A DNA stretch of 34,398 nt from Thermosporothrix hazakensis. Its GTDB lineage: Bacteria; Chloroflexota; Ktedonobacteria; Ktedonobacterales; Ktedonobacteraceae. Made by a program: the position numbers and the translations under genes. Location of the stretch: NCBI RefSeq assembly GCF_003253565.1, contig NZ_QKUF01000044.1:1-34398 (forward strand). Direction: 5' to 3'. Below are positions 12,373-22,226 of this stretch, one piece after another. The notes under the pieces were generated by a model. It was not told the DNA's origin. It worked only from the letters and a program-made list of their open reading frames with translations, and ran no database searches. Position 1 is the stretch's first letter. The number at the start of each line of letters is the position of its first letter.

Positions 12373-14118
12373 CTACAAACTATTGCGAGCCTGATAATGA
12401 GCGGTTATTTGAGTCTGTGAAAGCGCATAAGAATACAGTGCAAACTCATCAATCCACCCGGCAAAAAACGTGCTCAGGACGGGATTCCTTGCAAGGGTAA
12501 GCGCATAAGCAGGATTGGAGAGATTGCCTGATGAAGCGATATCTCCGACCTTTGTGCCGTTGAGATAGAGCTTTAATCTCGTGTTGTCATACGTGGCAAC
12601 GACGTGATACCACTGGTTGAACTGCCACGTGGTCGGAACATCAATGGAGTTGAAAAAATCCTCATAGCCATTGGCTACATAGAGAGCGTGGTACGATCCT
12701 GTACTGACATCCAACCTCATCCCGTGATTGGTAGAAACTGGATTGTCAGTTGCGACCAGGCTACAGTAGCCATTGCGCGACAGATCAGCGAACTTGATCC
12801 ACAGCTCAAGGCTGTACTGATTCCAGTCCTTCAGCGTCATGTTTGCTACGACGCCATAGCCGGTAGAGCCGTCAAAGCGGATGGACGGATCAGAAGCGAT
12901 CACTCCCGGCTCGTTCGTGGTAACCCCCCCTTGCAAGGAGAGCGCAGTATCCTGGTTGCACCTATCATAAAAGACCGGGGCATCTTGCCTGATAACTTCG
13001 GGATAGAGATGCGCTTGCAGGAAATTGCTGACTTGTCGAACGGTGCGCAGCTCGTACAGATCGGGGCTCCCCTTGAGCTGCACATCTAACTCCCCATATT
13101 GCCCACCGCCATAATAGATTTTTGCGCAATATTCGATGGAAGGCGCAAGAAGAGAATGCATGACACGCTCATACTGCTGCACCAGGTCTGATACCTGCAT
13201 CAGCGCATCAGGATCGCTGGCACGTAGCATCGCAATCTGAACGCTCTCAAACTGCCGCGAGCTTTCGGTGATATCTCTGCGTGTGAAGGGGAGAGCTTTT
13301 GCAAGAACCTGCTCAACCTGTTGCACCGTCTCTACAACTCGCGCCACCGAAACAGGCCCACTCATGACCATTTCAGAGCCGCGAGAAAACTCGTTGACCA
13401 GTCGCCAGCCCGTGAGCGTGACGCGCTCTCTCCCTTGCAAGGGGGTCTGCAAGGTTTCGGTCACGCTTCCTGTCACCGTTGGTGCACCGCTGTCGGTAAC
13501 GGTCAGGTCATCTACACGGAGCCATGATGCTGAACTCGGAAGAGCGGTGACACCGTAACCACCAGTCAGAACCGGGCTGGAGTCAGATACATCCATATCC
13601 CACGTGCTCGGCTCTTGACTGCTCGCGAGCCAAAGCCTCCCTTGTAACCGGGTTGGGTTGCTTCCTGTAACGCGAAACCGCATCTTGTATGCGGTGTTGG
13701 CAGTAATCGACTTTGCCGGGCCTGACCAGGTCTGCGTTGTGCTGTTGTTGACGAACCGCGCAATGAGCAGAGAGCCAGAACTTAAGTTGAATCTGTAGCC
13801 TGTCAGGTTGCTTGTTCCTGCATTCCCACTGAGTCGTGCATCAAGCCCGAACTCATCAGATGTCGAGGCAGGAATAAAGGTAGCAAGCAGCTCCATATTT
13901 CCAGTGCTTGCCGAACCGAGTCGGTAGTGCAAACGGGAGCCGGGATTACTCGGGCTGTTGCGTATTTGCCCTTGCGTCCCGTTGGTTGAGAGCATATCCA
14001 AGTACCCACCCTCAGGCGGGTCATTGGTAGCGGCTCCCCAGATTTTGCCATCAGTCGCCATGCCCCACCCGTTTGAAACTGCTGCTCTATTGAAATTGTC
14101 TTGCGCTAAAACAGCCAT
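12373..14118 (-). CDS. Tail fibre-like protein with LamG/concanavalin-like domain
   Basis: A 581-residue structural protein. Residues about 1-200 are a beta-rich jelly-roll-like region (LAQDNFNR start, repeated AGNTGNL- and STW-type strands). The middle (about 235-370) is helical and contains two repeated EXVQQVEQV-type segments. The C-terminal 200 residues are a LamG-like laminin/concanavalin fold: FDGSTGYGVV, YSLELWIKF, QWYHVVATYD, KLYLNGTKVG, and GWIDEFALYSYALS. Such domains bind sugars, so this protein probably recognises the host surface. Its ATG shares one base with the stop of the upstream gene (TAATG), so both are co-translated. Three CCTTGCAAGG copies lie inside. Confidence 0.75.
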   Translation of the reverse strand: MAVLAQDNFNRAAVSNGWGMATDGKIWGAATNDPPEGGYLDMLSTNGTQGQIRNSPSNPGSRLHYRLGSASTGNMELLATFIPASTSDEFGLDARLSGNAGTSNLTGYRFNLSSGSLLIARFVNNSTTQTWSGPAKSITANTAYKMRFRVTGSNPTRLQGRLWLASSQEPSTWDMDVSDSSPVLTGGYGVTALPSSASWLRVDDLTVTDSGAPTVTGSVTETLQTPLQGRERVTLTGWRLVNEFSRGSEMVMSGPVSVARVVETVQQVEQVLAKALPFTRRDITESSRQFESVQIAMLRASDPDALMQVSDLVQQYERVMHSLLAPSIEYCAKIYYGGGQYGELDVQLKGSPDLYELRTVRQVSNFLQAHLYPEVIRQDAPVFYDRCNQDTALSLQGGVTTNEPGVIASDPSIRFDGSTGYGVVANMTLKDWNQYSLELWIKFADLSRNGYCSLVATDNPVSTNHGMRLDVSTGSYHALYVANGYEDFFNSIDVPTTWQFNQWYHVVATYDNTRLKLYLNGTKVGDIASSGNLSNPAYALTLARNPVLSTFFAGWIDEFALYSYALSQTQITAHYQARNSL

Positions 14119-14948
14119 TACAGCTTCTCAGTGATAGTGATGAGGCCATTTGACGAGTCAGAGATGATCAAAGGGGCGTCGAACGGCACACGCAAAAAGG
14201 TGTGTGTCGTTGCTGTTACCGGGTTAGCACTGACCAGCCAGGCCGTTGTATATGAGGCGGCAACGGCCGGCGGTGTGCCTGTCGTGCTAAAAAGGTAAGC
14301 CCCGTTGTTCGTGACGGTCAGACTGCGATTCCCATACCCAGAATTGCCCCCGCTGACTGCATACGTAAACTGTGCAGCAGGTAAAGGAGCCGTATAGGAC
14401 ACAGGAGACGTAAGCGCGCCTGGATCGGCTGTCGGGACACTGGCATAGTCATACCTGACCCATGAGCCGGCAGGGATGCTTGATGTTGGCCCGGGAGTTG
14501 ACTGAACACCCACGGTTCCGGCTCCTGAGATGGCGGCTGTCGTGACAACTGTCAAGGTGTTAGAAGTCCCTGCATTGATGACCAGCTTTGTCCCGCTTGG
14601 AATAGAAGCGCCTATCAGAGAGCCGATCTGGATGCTTGTCACGTTGCCCCCCGCGGGAATGGCGGCAGAGAGCGAGGCCATACCCAGAGATTGATCAATG
14701 GCGATCATTGAGGCGGGGGGTGTACTCGGAGTGCTTGCACCGGCCAACGCCTTGAACATGGTCAACACGCCATTATCCGTGTAGGCGTTTTCCAGCCATT
14801 GTTCTTGAGTCACGTTGCCAGTGGCCTTCTCAAGTGTTTGAATGCGCCAGAAACCGCCCGAACGGTTGAGGCTTGCCACAGCATCATCAAAGTTTGTCGG
14901 CTGTGCTGGTTGGCGATATTCTGGGATAGAAATGTAGATGTTTTGCAT
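14118..14948 (-). CDS. Tail/baseplate-associated structural protein
   Basis: The start at 14948 follows AAGGAG by six bases; the ATG at 14963 lies upstream of that site. The 276-residue product has a short charged N-terminus with SIPEYRQPAQP, then a helical part, and a long Ser/Thr/Gly/Ala/Pro-rich beta region typical of phage fibres or appendages. No enzymatic motif is visible. Its place between the XhlA-like protein and the LamG fibre suggests an adaptor or a small receptor-binding protein. I do not know the family. Confidence 0.6.
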   Translation of the reverse strand: MQNIYISIPEYRQPAQPTNFDDAVASLNRSGGFWRIQTLEKATGNVTQEQWLENAYTDNGVLTMFKALAGASTPSTPPASMIAIDQSLGMASLSAAIPAGGNVTSIQIGSLIGASIPSGTKLVINAGTSNTLTVVTTAAISGAGTVGVQSTPGPTSSIPAGSWVRYDYASVPTADPGALTSPVSYTAPLPAAQFTYAVSGGNSGYGNRSLTVTNNGAYLFSTTGTPPAVAASYTTAWLVSANPVTATTHTFLRVPFDAPLIISDSSNGLITITEKL

Positions 14949-14959
14949 AGATAGCTCCT

Positions 14960-15346
14960 TCAATGAATAAATCTGGTTAAGTAGGCAATAATAACCGCAA
15001 TGAGGATAGACGATAGAACACCAAGCAACCAGTAGAGCGTGCGGGAAAGGATGATGAATCTCTCGGCTAAAATTTGGCTAGATGATTGGATATCATCGAG
15101 TTGCTTATCAAATTTCTCTTTCATGGTCTCTAGCCGCGAATTGGCTTCCTTTAAATCTATCCCCCACTCTTTGCGCAACACCGAAAGCTGGCTTTCTAGA
15201 TTGTCTATCCTTTTTTGATTTTCTTGGATCATTTGTTCATGCATTCTGATTTGCACTTCATGAGTTTTGAGATTGACATAAGAGCTTGGCAGTTCATCAA
15301 TCTTTTTATAGATAGCAGCAAGTTGCTGCTGTATCGAATCTGGCAT
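14960..15346 (-). CDS. XhlA-like coiled-coil protein with C-terminal membrane anchor
   Basis: The start is the ATG at 15346 with AAAGGA upstream; a longer frame to 15538 overlaps the baseplate gene and is rejected. The 128-residue product is a long coiled coil (about residues 5-100, heptads in IDNLESQLSVLRKEW) ending in a strong transmembrane helix (about 105-123, YWLLGVLSSILIAVIIAYL). This is the layout of XhlA/haemolysin-like phage proteins that help lysis. It lies among tail genes, so an appendage role cannot be excluded. Confidence 0.7.
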   Translation of the reverse strand: MPDSIQQQLAAIYKKIDELPSSYVNLKTHEVQIRMHEQMIQENQKRIDNLESQLSVLRKEWGIDLKEANSRLETMKEKFDKQLDDIQSSSQILAERFIILSRTLYWLLGVLSSILIAVIIAYLTRFIH

Positions 15347-15362
15347 ATACAAAGAATCCTTT

Positions 15363-18300
15363 CTAGTCTGCAAAGAAGGCCGTCCAGTCCGACACGACAG
15401 CCCCTTGCACGGCCTTGATTGTGTATTTTTCCTGCCAGACCGGCACGCCTTGTTCATCAACTGTTGGCACCCACGATCGTGCGACACTCTGAATGAGGAA
15501 GGGCGCATCTTTGAGACCATAAGCCGGGTGGTAGACATGCAGGAGCTGTCCGGCTTTGAGGCCTGGTTTGCGAGTCACAAACGAAAGCACATGACCTTTC
15601 TGGGCGTACTGCTTCAACCTGCTTACAGCCAGGGCGAGAGCTTGCCGCTTGGGCATCTTGTCAACATCCTCGTTGACTTCGACGATACCACTTGTCCCGT
15701 CCTGAGCTGAACGAGAAGCTATCTCTTGCTCATCCCTGACGTTGACCGAAATGGGCACCTGAGCGTCATACTGGACTTCGATGATCTGTCCGTCTCGGAG
15801 CTTGTTCGAGTCATCGCTACTGAGTGAGTTTGACCCTCTCTCGAAGTAGAAGACGGCTCCAGTTGCGCCTTTAGCTGCGTAGCTCACAGCAACGCCATCG
15901 ACGCTGATTGATTTCATCGCCTCTACCGGATAGCCGAGCGTCCAGGATGACGCTTCACCATCGGCTTTCTTGGTTTCGGTCATTGGTACAATGTCGATGG
16001 CCCCTGTAATCCATTGCGAGTTGCGGTAGCTCTCCTGCGTGTTTTCCAGAGAAAAGCTCTGAATCTCCATCAAATCGGCAGTCGCGATCCAGGGCGCAAG
16101 TTCTGCCTCGCGCCGCCGGAAATACGGTGTTCCGTCATGGTCAAAGAACCAGAGGGCGTCACTCTGCTTTGCCAGGTCATCAAAGACGGCCGCGATGCTG
16201 GTAGGCTTGCCACTCGCTATTGAGTAGTCTGTGCTGGCAATGAGTGCGCCATCTGCAATGCTTTCAGGCCGGATAGTCACAGCAAGATCATTGAGTGATG
16301 GCGACATCAAGGGATCATCTGTACTCAGCACAGTCTTCACATACAGGTTTGTCTGGAATAATGGCGAACTCAAAACCTGGAAGGAGGCAAAGTTGAAGGT
16401 GTTTTGCCCGCCCGCTGAATACAAGCCAGAGTAGCCCCCTTGCAAGGGGGTAGTATCGGGATACTCACAGAGCAGCTCGCCATTCATCCAGAAGGAAACG
16501 GTGTTGCCTACACGCTGGAAGCGGAACCGATGTGGCGTGCCTCTCACAAACGAAATGGAAGCAGCAGCAACGAGAGAGCTTGTCCCGTTTTCTGCCCGGT
16601 AGATTTGTGCGGTGTTGGGCTGGCTTGTTGCCGCTGAATCTCGCACAACACAGGAATAGGCATTGCCATTGTTCAAGCAGAGAGCCGCGCCCCCGTTCTC
16701 TGAGCGATCACTGTCAAACACAACCACTGCTTCCATGCCGGGCGTGAGCCGTGTCGGGCGTAGCACTGCATTGAGGCCATTGGAGACAGAAAGGCGGCTA
16801 TTGGCTGTATCCCACGTCCATACAGCGGCATCACCCCCTGCAAGGAATTGAGAGAAGTAGTCGCGCTGTGTGTCAGAATCGAACTGGTCTATAACTGGCT
16901 CTTGTGCGCCAACAATACCAGGGAGAGCAGAAGCACCGCTTGCGCCAGCTCCAACATTTGACCATGACACCCCATCAAACGAGCTTTGTATGCTCGTACT
17001 CGTATTTTGTGGCTGGCTTCCGTCCCAGGACAGACTTGTTGACCCGACGCGATCTGCAAGCTCTAACACGATTGCTGGCGTCACGCGTGAGCCTGTCGCG
17101 TGATAGTTGCTCACAACAGCCAAAGAGAGGCCTGTTATCCGTGCAGAGACGCTGACGGACTCTGTGGAGAGTGTCGCTCTTAAGCGTGCCTGGGTCATGT
17201 TCGTACAGTTTGCGCCCTTCTGCAAGGCCGGGACTGGCTGTCCTTTGCCGACAGTTTGCCAGCTCGCGCCGTTGTCCGGGGAGAACTCCACTTTATAAGA
17301 GACATCACTTGGCACCGGCTCATCATATTGAAAATTGATGAGCGAGCCGACAATGTTGGCTCCCACACCCGACAGGTTGAGAGCGGGACTTGTCCAGGAG
17401 CCCTGCAAAGAAGACACAATGCCAAAGTTGTCGAATCTGGCTTCCTGAATAATGCCGCCTGATACCGCTTGAGAATTATAAATCCGCATGGCGATATATC
17501 CCGGCCCGGCATGGGTCGAGTCGGTGACAGAGATGTATTCCACATCGTCAATGCTGATCTTATGCGTTGCCCCATTGACAACCACCTTGAGCCGGTGCCA
17601 GTTGCCTTTCTCAAAGGTCAGAGCCGTACTTGCAAGCTGTGTCCACGATCCCGAACTTGCAGAGTTACTGCCTTTGCCGAATTGAAGCAGACTGGTGCTA
17701 AAACCCGCGAAGTAGGCAAAGGAATTTAACGGGGCCTGCCGGGTGGCGGGATAATTGCTCGTCCTGTATTCCAGCCCGGCAACCGCGTAGTCGTTGCCGA
17801 GCAGGATATCTATTTCAGCAGTGAAGTTTGTCCAGATCCCGCCCCCGGCGAAATTGAGACGCGCCCTCAGATCGTGCTGAGGGTCAATATTCAGGAAGTA
17901 GGCGGCTTGCCGAATTCCGGCTCCGCCATAGCCATTTGACGCGAAAAAGGTTAGTCCGGTCTCATCCCCATCATCCCAGTTTCTGGTGTACTGATTCAGC
18001 TTGATCTCGTCTGAATCAGAGCGCACGTTATTGTACGTGCCAGTTTGCCAACTTGCCTTGTTCTGGTAGAGGATAAGCGCGTCTTGTTTGGTTGTATTTG
18101 CCGCCGGATTGATCTGATAGCTGAATAATCTCAAGGCAGGCGAAATGGTCGGGTCTGGTGAGCCGTTTTCAAGGTCTAACTTCCACTTGAGACCAACCCC
18201 CGGCTTTGTCAGGTCTTGCCCTGGCACAAAGCAAGGGAGGGCCGTAACATTAGGAGCGTCCAGATAGGAGATACCATTGTCGCCGCTGACCTGCACACGG

Positions 18301-19550
18301 GAGGTGGTCTTGTCTGGGAGATCGGCAACATATGAGAGATGACTTCCTTTGTAAATGCCCACAGTCGAAAGCGCGGTCGGCTCTGCAAACGTCACAGAGC
18401 CGCGTTTGTCGTAGGATCGAACGTAGGATACAGCCAAGTCGGTATAGCCATATGTTCTCACGATTTTAGGCACAAACGGGAGGCTGGAAGAAGAGCTATC
18501 GAAAATCCACAATTTTGTAGCATTGGACGCAGAATTATAAATCCTGATGTTTCGAAAAAAGGCCTGATAAACGCCTGCTTGATCTCCCTCGAAGCCAAGA
18601 GAAACATAGGCGATTTTCTTCCCTACCCAATTTATAGTGGGGACTGAGATCCAAAATCTTCTCTCATACCATTTATCATCAGCCCATCCTTTTAAATCGG
18701 TTGAAGGATGAGGATCCAGGTCATTTACATCATTTGAATAAAAATTGTGAATATCTCGCAGCGATGTCCCATCGGTGAGCGTGATGTCAACACTCGCTTT
18801 GATCTCAGGCGACGTCGAACTGACCCAGACTTCATACTGCAGGAAATCATTTGCCTGGATCGTGTACCCACCATTGTAGATCTTCACGTAGAGATAGGTG
18901 TTGCCAGCGCTCGTACTGGAACACCGGGCGCGAAAGCTCACCGCCCCGCTAGAGCGCAGCCGCAATGACTTATCCGGCCCTATCTCAAGGCTACTGTATG
19001 TGTTTGGCGCAAGCCAGCTTGTAAAATCTTTGTATTCCTTTAGAAGAGGTGTGCCAGCAGGTGAGAGTGTGAGCACATCCCGGCCGCTCTCATCGGTTGT
19101 GGTAACTGTATTCGAGAGGGTTCCTTGCTGAAAGGCGGCAACATCGGACTCGCGGTAGGATGTGAAGTTCTGCTTGATCCCTTCCCCTTGCAAGGAGGTT
19201 TTGAGCAAGTCTACAAAAATATCACCTGCTAACTGGTTACGGTAGTCCTTGCCGCTGAAGAACCGTTTGTCTGCAATGTAGTGCTTGCCGATGGCGTCAA
19301 TATCAAAGCTGGTGTGGGGATTGGGAAAGAGATTGTGCTTGCTTACCCGATCCACATAGCCGGAAAAGATCAGCTCATCATCTGCCTTGATCTCCAGTTT
19401 GAGTCCGGGGTAGTAGTCGGCCGTGCCAAACGTGTCAAGCACCTTAACGCGTGCTGTTGCCCTCTGCTCAATGGTGTCCTCTGTTTCAAGTTCAACAGAG
19501 GCAAGGACATTGACACCGTTGAGATAAACGGATAGCGTTTTGCTGCTCAT
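15363..19550 (-). CDS. Large tail/baseplate hub protein with carbohydrate-binding-like insertions
   Basis: The largest protein of the window (1395 residues). The N-terminal about 130 residues (LSVYLNGVNVLASVELETED, IFSGYVDRV) and the C-terminal about 320 residues (ALWFFDHDGTPYFRRREAE, SRLKQYAQKGHVLSFVTRKPGLKAGQLLHV) resemble the two halves of a siphovirus baseplate hub (gp27/Tal type). Between them lie about 900 residues of beta-rich modules, some of which (ARLNFAGGGIWTNFTAEIDI, WHRLKVVVNGATHKISIDDV, FRFQRVGNTVSFWMNGELL) look like LamG or CBM-type sugar-binding domains, two similar copies being visible. It starts one base before the tape measure stop. It likely forms the tail tip and contacts host sugars. 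Confidence 0.75.
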   Translation of the reverse strand: MSSKTLSVYLNGVNVLASVELETEDTIEQRATARVKVLDTFGTADYYPGLKLEIKADDELIFSGYVDRVSKHNLFPNPHTSFDIDAIGKHYIADKRFFSGKDYRNQLAGDIFVDLLKTSLQGEGIKQNFTSYRESDVAAFQQGTLSNTVTTTDESGRDVLTLSPAGTPLLKEYKDFTSWLAPNTYSSLEIGPDKSLRLRSSGAVSFRARCSSTSAGNTYLYVKIYNGGYTIQANDFLQYEVWVSSTSPEIKASVDITLTDGTSLRDIHNFYSNDVNDLDPHPSTDLKGWADDKWYERRFWISVPTINWVGKKIAYVSLGFEGDQAGVYQAFFRNIRIYNSASNATKLWIFDSSSSSLPFVPKIVRTYGYTDLAVSYVRSYDKRGSVTFAEPTALSTVGIYKGSHLSYVADLPDKTTSRVQVSGDNGISYLDAPNVTALPCFVPGQDLTKPGVGLKWKLDLENGSPDPTISPALRLFSYQINPAANTTKQDALILYQNKASWQTGTYNNVRSDSDEIKLNQYTRNWDDGDETGLTFFASNGYGGAGIRQAAYFLNIDPQHDLRARLNFAGGGIWTNFTAEIDILLGNDYAVAGLEYRTSNYPATRQAPLNSFAYFAGFSTSLLQFGKGSNSASSGSWTQLASTALTFEKGNWHRLKVVVNGATHKISIDDVEYISVTDSTHAGPGYIAMRIYNSQAVSGGIIQEARFDNFGIVSSLQGSWTSPALNLSGVGANIVGSLINFQYDEPVPSDVSYKVEFSPDNGASWQTVGKGQPVPALQKGANCTNMTQARLRATLSTESVSVSARITGLSLAVVSNYHATGSRVTPAIVLELADRVGSTSLSWDGSQPQNTSTSIQSSFDGVSWSNVGAGASGASALPGIVGAQEPVIDQFDSDTQRDYFSQFLAGGDAAVWTWDTANSRLSVSNGLNAVLRPTRLTPGMEAVVVFDSDRSENGGAALCLNNGNAYSCVVRDSAATSQPNTAQIYRAENGTSSLVAAASISFVRGTPHRFRFQRVGNTVSFWMNGELLCEYPDTTPLQGGYSGLYSAGGQNTFNFASFQVLSSPLFQTNLYVKTVLSTDDPLMSPSLNDLAVTIRPESIADGALIASTDYSIASGKPTSIAAVFDDLAKQSDALWFFDHDGTPYFRRREAELAPWIATADLMEIQSFSLENTQESYRNSQWITGAIDIVPMTETKKADGEASSWTLGYPVEAMKSISVDGVAVSYAAKGATGAVFYFERGSNSLSSDDSNKLRDGQIIEVQYDAQVPISVNVRDEQEIASRSAQDGTSGIVEVNEDVDKMPKRQALALAVSRLKQYAQKGHVLSFVTRKPGLKAGQLLHVYHPAYGLKDAPFLIQSVARSWVPTVDEQGVPVWQEKYTIKAVQGAVVSDWTAFFAD

Positions 19551-22226
19551 CTACCTGACACCTACCTTTGTCCGTGATCTGTTGGCGATGTAGTTGCCGC
19601 TGATCTCACCCAGGACGCGGCCGTCAACCTCCAGCACGATCGGGCGTCCATCCCCTTGCAAGGCAACCTGCACCGCCTGCATGACGGCTGCTCCGGCAGG
19701 CTCTGGATAGTCAATTTGTGGCGTCATCGCGGTGGCAAGCCGCGAGCTGGCACGCTCTACGCGCCCGATCTGCCGATCAAGGCCCGATACCAGGATGTCG
19801 CCAAAATCTGGCATCCAGTCCCGCACCGAAACAAGCGGCCCGATCTCAGGCGTTGAGAAGTGGAGATATGACCAGATGGTGTCAGCGATCTCTTTGGCCT
19901 TTTGGCCTACAGAGCCAACGAGATTGCCCAGACCACCGATCAAATTCGCACCGAAGTCACTCATCCACTGCCAGGCCTGTCCAGGAAGCCCGCTGAAGAA
20001 GCTACCAATACCTGACACAATCTCACTTGCTTTGCCGGTCGCTTGATTGTAGAGATTACCGAAAAAGCCGACGATATTGGACACAAAATGAGACACCGTA
20101 TCAGAAACCCACTTGCCCATGTTCTGGAAGAAGGACACGATGGAATTGACCAGATCTGGCACAATGGAATGCCCGACCAGCACGTCAAAGAGCCACTGGA
20201 AAAAGCCGATCACGCCAGATATAAAGCCGGAGACGTAGGATATGACTGACTGCACCCCCATCTTGTAGATCCCTACGATCATGCTCCATGCACCCGACAC
20301 CATGTTGACAATCCCCCCCCAGATATTCCCCAGGTCTGCACCAAGCTGGTCAAATTGGCCTGTGAACAGGTGAACAAAAAACATGATGAGACCGCTCCAG
20401 AGCTGGAATACCCCACTGATGTACTGCACCAAGCCACCGATAAAGGAAATCAGACCTTGAATGAAGGTGGACAGGAAGGACATCCCAGCGGAGAATGAAC
20501 CGATAAAAAAGGCAACAACGCCTAATCCAATACCTGCAAGCAAGGGGAGCAACGGCTGAAGTCCCTGCCAGATACCTTGCAAGGCTGGAAGAAGCTGATT
20601 TTTCCAGGTAGCAACGAGCTGATCCCAGACCGGCTTGAAAGTGGTGGTCAGAAAAGTGCCAAGCAGCATCAAGGCATTCCAAAGCGTTCCAACATGAGGC
20701 TGTATTAGCTTGATTCCGTCTGCTAGCCCCTGGAACGCTTGGTTCAGGATGCCTGCACCGGCTTTGACATTAGCATCGCTAAAAAGCCCTTTCAGCCCAT
20801 CTGCCAGCGGGGTCAGGTGTGGCGCGATATTGGAGGCTATGGTATTGCCCAGATTCTGTAAGCTCTGGACAAAGTTAGACCAGCCACCACCTTTGTTAAG
20901 TACCTCCCCAGCCTTGCCGAAGAGATCAACCAGGCGGGAGAAGCCGGGCGCGACATTTGTGGAAATAAAGGAACCAATGCCCGCAAGAGTATCGCCTAAG
21001 AGTTTGCCTGCTCCTTGAGCAAAATTCATAAATGCAGGAGAAGATAACAGGCTTACGAGCTGCTGCAAGCCACCCTTCATGGAATTAAACGCCCCCTCTC
21101 CAAAGAGGCGCAAGCCCTTCCCGGCTTTGTCCAGGATTGTTGAAAGCAAGCCAAAGGCACTTTCGCCTTGCGCTTTCATTGCCCCTGCAAGGTTGGATTG
21201 CTGAATTCCTTTCCTGATCAGATCGATAGCCTTGCCGGCAGGTAAAAGACCATCACTAACGAGCTTTCGTGCCTCCTCCTGAGACATATGAAGCTGCTCG
21301 CTCAGATATTTCCAGACAGGGATCTTCCTGTCAGCGATTTGCATCAAGTCCTCAGATGTCGCCTTGCCCGTAGCCATCATTTGCCCGAAGATGCCGGCCA
21401 AATCGCTGAGCTGCGACTTATCGAGAGATAAACCGGCTACTGCGTCCCCCAGATCGGTGAGAATGGGGATGATGTCTTTGGCGTTGATGCCAATGGCAAG
21501 GAGCCTCTGAGATGTGTCTGCTAGTTGCGGAAAATCGTAGGGAGAGCTATCAGCAAAATCTTCAATCTGCAGAAGCATCTTCTTGGCATCGCTGGCACTG
21601 CCCATCAAGGTCTTGAAGGCGATTTCGGTCTGTTCCATCTGCCCGCTTGACTTAAAGATAGCCGTCCCCAGACCGATCGCGGCCCCGACCCCGAGGGACA
21701 GTGCACCGGTGAGGGCTGTCCCCAGTCCCATCGCCGCCACCTTCATCCCCTCGAGCTGGGATTTAAAATGAGAGGACATGGAACTGATACGCGAGCTGAA
21801 AGAGCTGGCGGCAGTAGACGCCTGATGGAACTCCGCGGCAAGCTTCTGCCCTGTGTTAGAGTCCTCAAGACGCTTGATCTTTTCTCTGGCGTCCTGGGCT
21901 TGCTTTTCAAGCGAGACCAGCTTAGCGCGGGCCTCTTCCACGCCGGAGACGGCCTCACCAGCGTTGGCGGCATGCTCAAGCTTTTGCAGTTGTTCACGAG
22001 CTTTGCGCACCTGGCTTTCAATCAAGACAAGGTGCGCTTTCGCAGCTTCGACGTTGGTCACAGCTTTGGACATATTGCCACTGCCCTCCATGCTCTGGAG
22101 AGCTTTGCCTGTGCTGAAAGCAGAGGATGACACAACTGAGAGCTGGCTTTTTGCCTGTGCCACTCCGCTTTTCAGGCCGGACATGTCTACACTCAATTTC
22201 ACAATCAGTCCGGATAGAATCCCCAT
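19551..22226 (-). CDS. Tail tape measure protein
   Basis: An 891-residue protein. The N-terminal third is a long coiled coil (AKAHLVLIESQVRKAREQLQ). The TMP core has KSSGQMEQTEIAFKTLMGSA, GINAKDIIPILTDLGDAVAG and GQMMATGKATSEDLMQIADR, a signature of the phage tape measure family. The middle has several hydrophobic helices (about 430-770). By the usual ~0.15 nm per residue rule the tail would be about 130 nm long. It begins directly after the stop of the GT frameshift product and lies downstream of the tail tube genes, the standard siphovirus order. Confidence 0.93.
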   Translation of the reverse strand: MGILSGLIVKLSVDMSGLKSGVAQAKSQLSVVSSSAFSTGKALQSMEGSGNMSKAVTNVEAAKAHLVLIESQVRKAREQLQKLEHAANAGEAVSGVEEARAKLVSLEKQAQDAREKIKRLEDSNTGQKLAAEFHQASTAASSFSSRISSMSSHFKSQLEGMKVAAMGLGTALTGALSLGVGAAIGLGTAIFKSSGQMEQTEIAFKTLMGSASDAKKMLLQIEDFADSSPYDFPQLADTSQRLLAIGINAKDIIPILTDLGDAVAGLSLDKSQLSDLAGIFGQMMATGKATSEDLMQIADRKIPVWKYLSEQLHMSQEEARKLVSDGLLPAGKAIDLIRKGIQQSNLAGAMKAQGESAFGLLSTILDKAGKGLRLFGEGAFNSMKGGLQQLVSLLSSPAFMNFAQGAGKLLGDTLAGIGSFISTNVAPGFSRLVDLFGKAGEVLNKGGGWSNFVQSLQNLGNTIASNIAPHLTPLADGLKGLFSDANVKAGAGILNQAFQGLADGIKLIQPHVGTLWNALMLLGTFLTTTFKPVWDQLVATWKNQLLPALQGIWQGLQPLLPLLAGIGLGVVAFFIGSFSAGMSFLSTFIQGLISFIGGLVQYISGVFQLWSGLIMFFVHLFTGQFDQLGADLGNIWGGIVNMVSGAWSMIVGIYKMGVQSVISYVSGFISGVIGFFQWLFDVLVGHSIVPDLVNSIVSFFQNMGKWVSDTVSHFVSNIVGFFGNLYNQATGKASEIVSGIGSFFSGLPGQAWQWMSDFGANLIGGLGNLVGSVGQKAKEIADTIWSYLHFSTPEIGPLVSVRDWMPDFGDILVSGLDRQIGRVERASSRLATAMTPQIDYPEPAGAAVMQAVQVALQGDGRPIVLEVDGRVLGEISGNYIANRSRTKVGVR

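Noticed and set aside
15347..15538. N-terminal extension of the XhlA-like gene
   Set aside because: It overlaps the end of the baseplate gene, is Arg/Cys/Ser-rich and lacks a ribosome-binding site.
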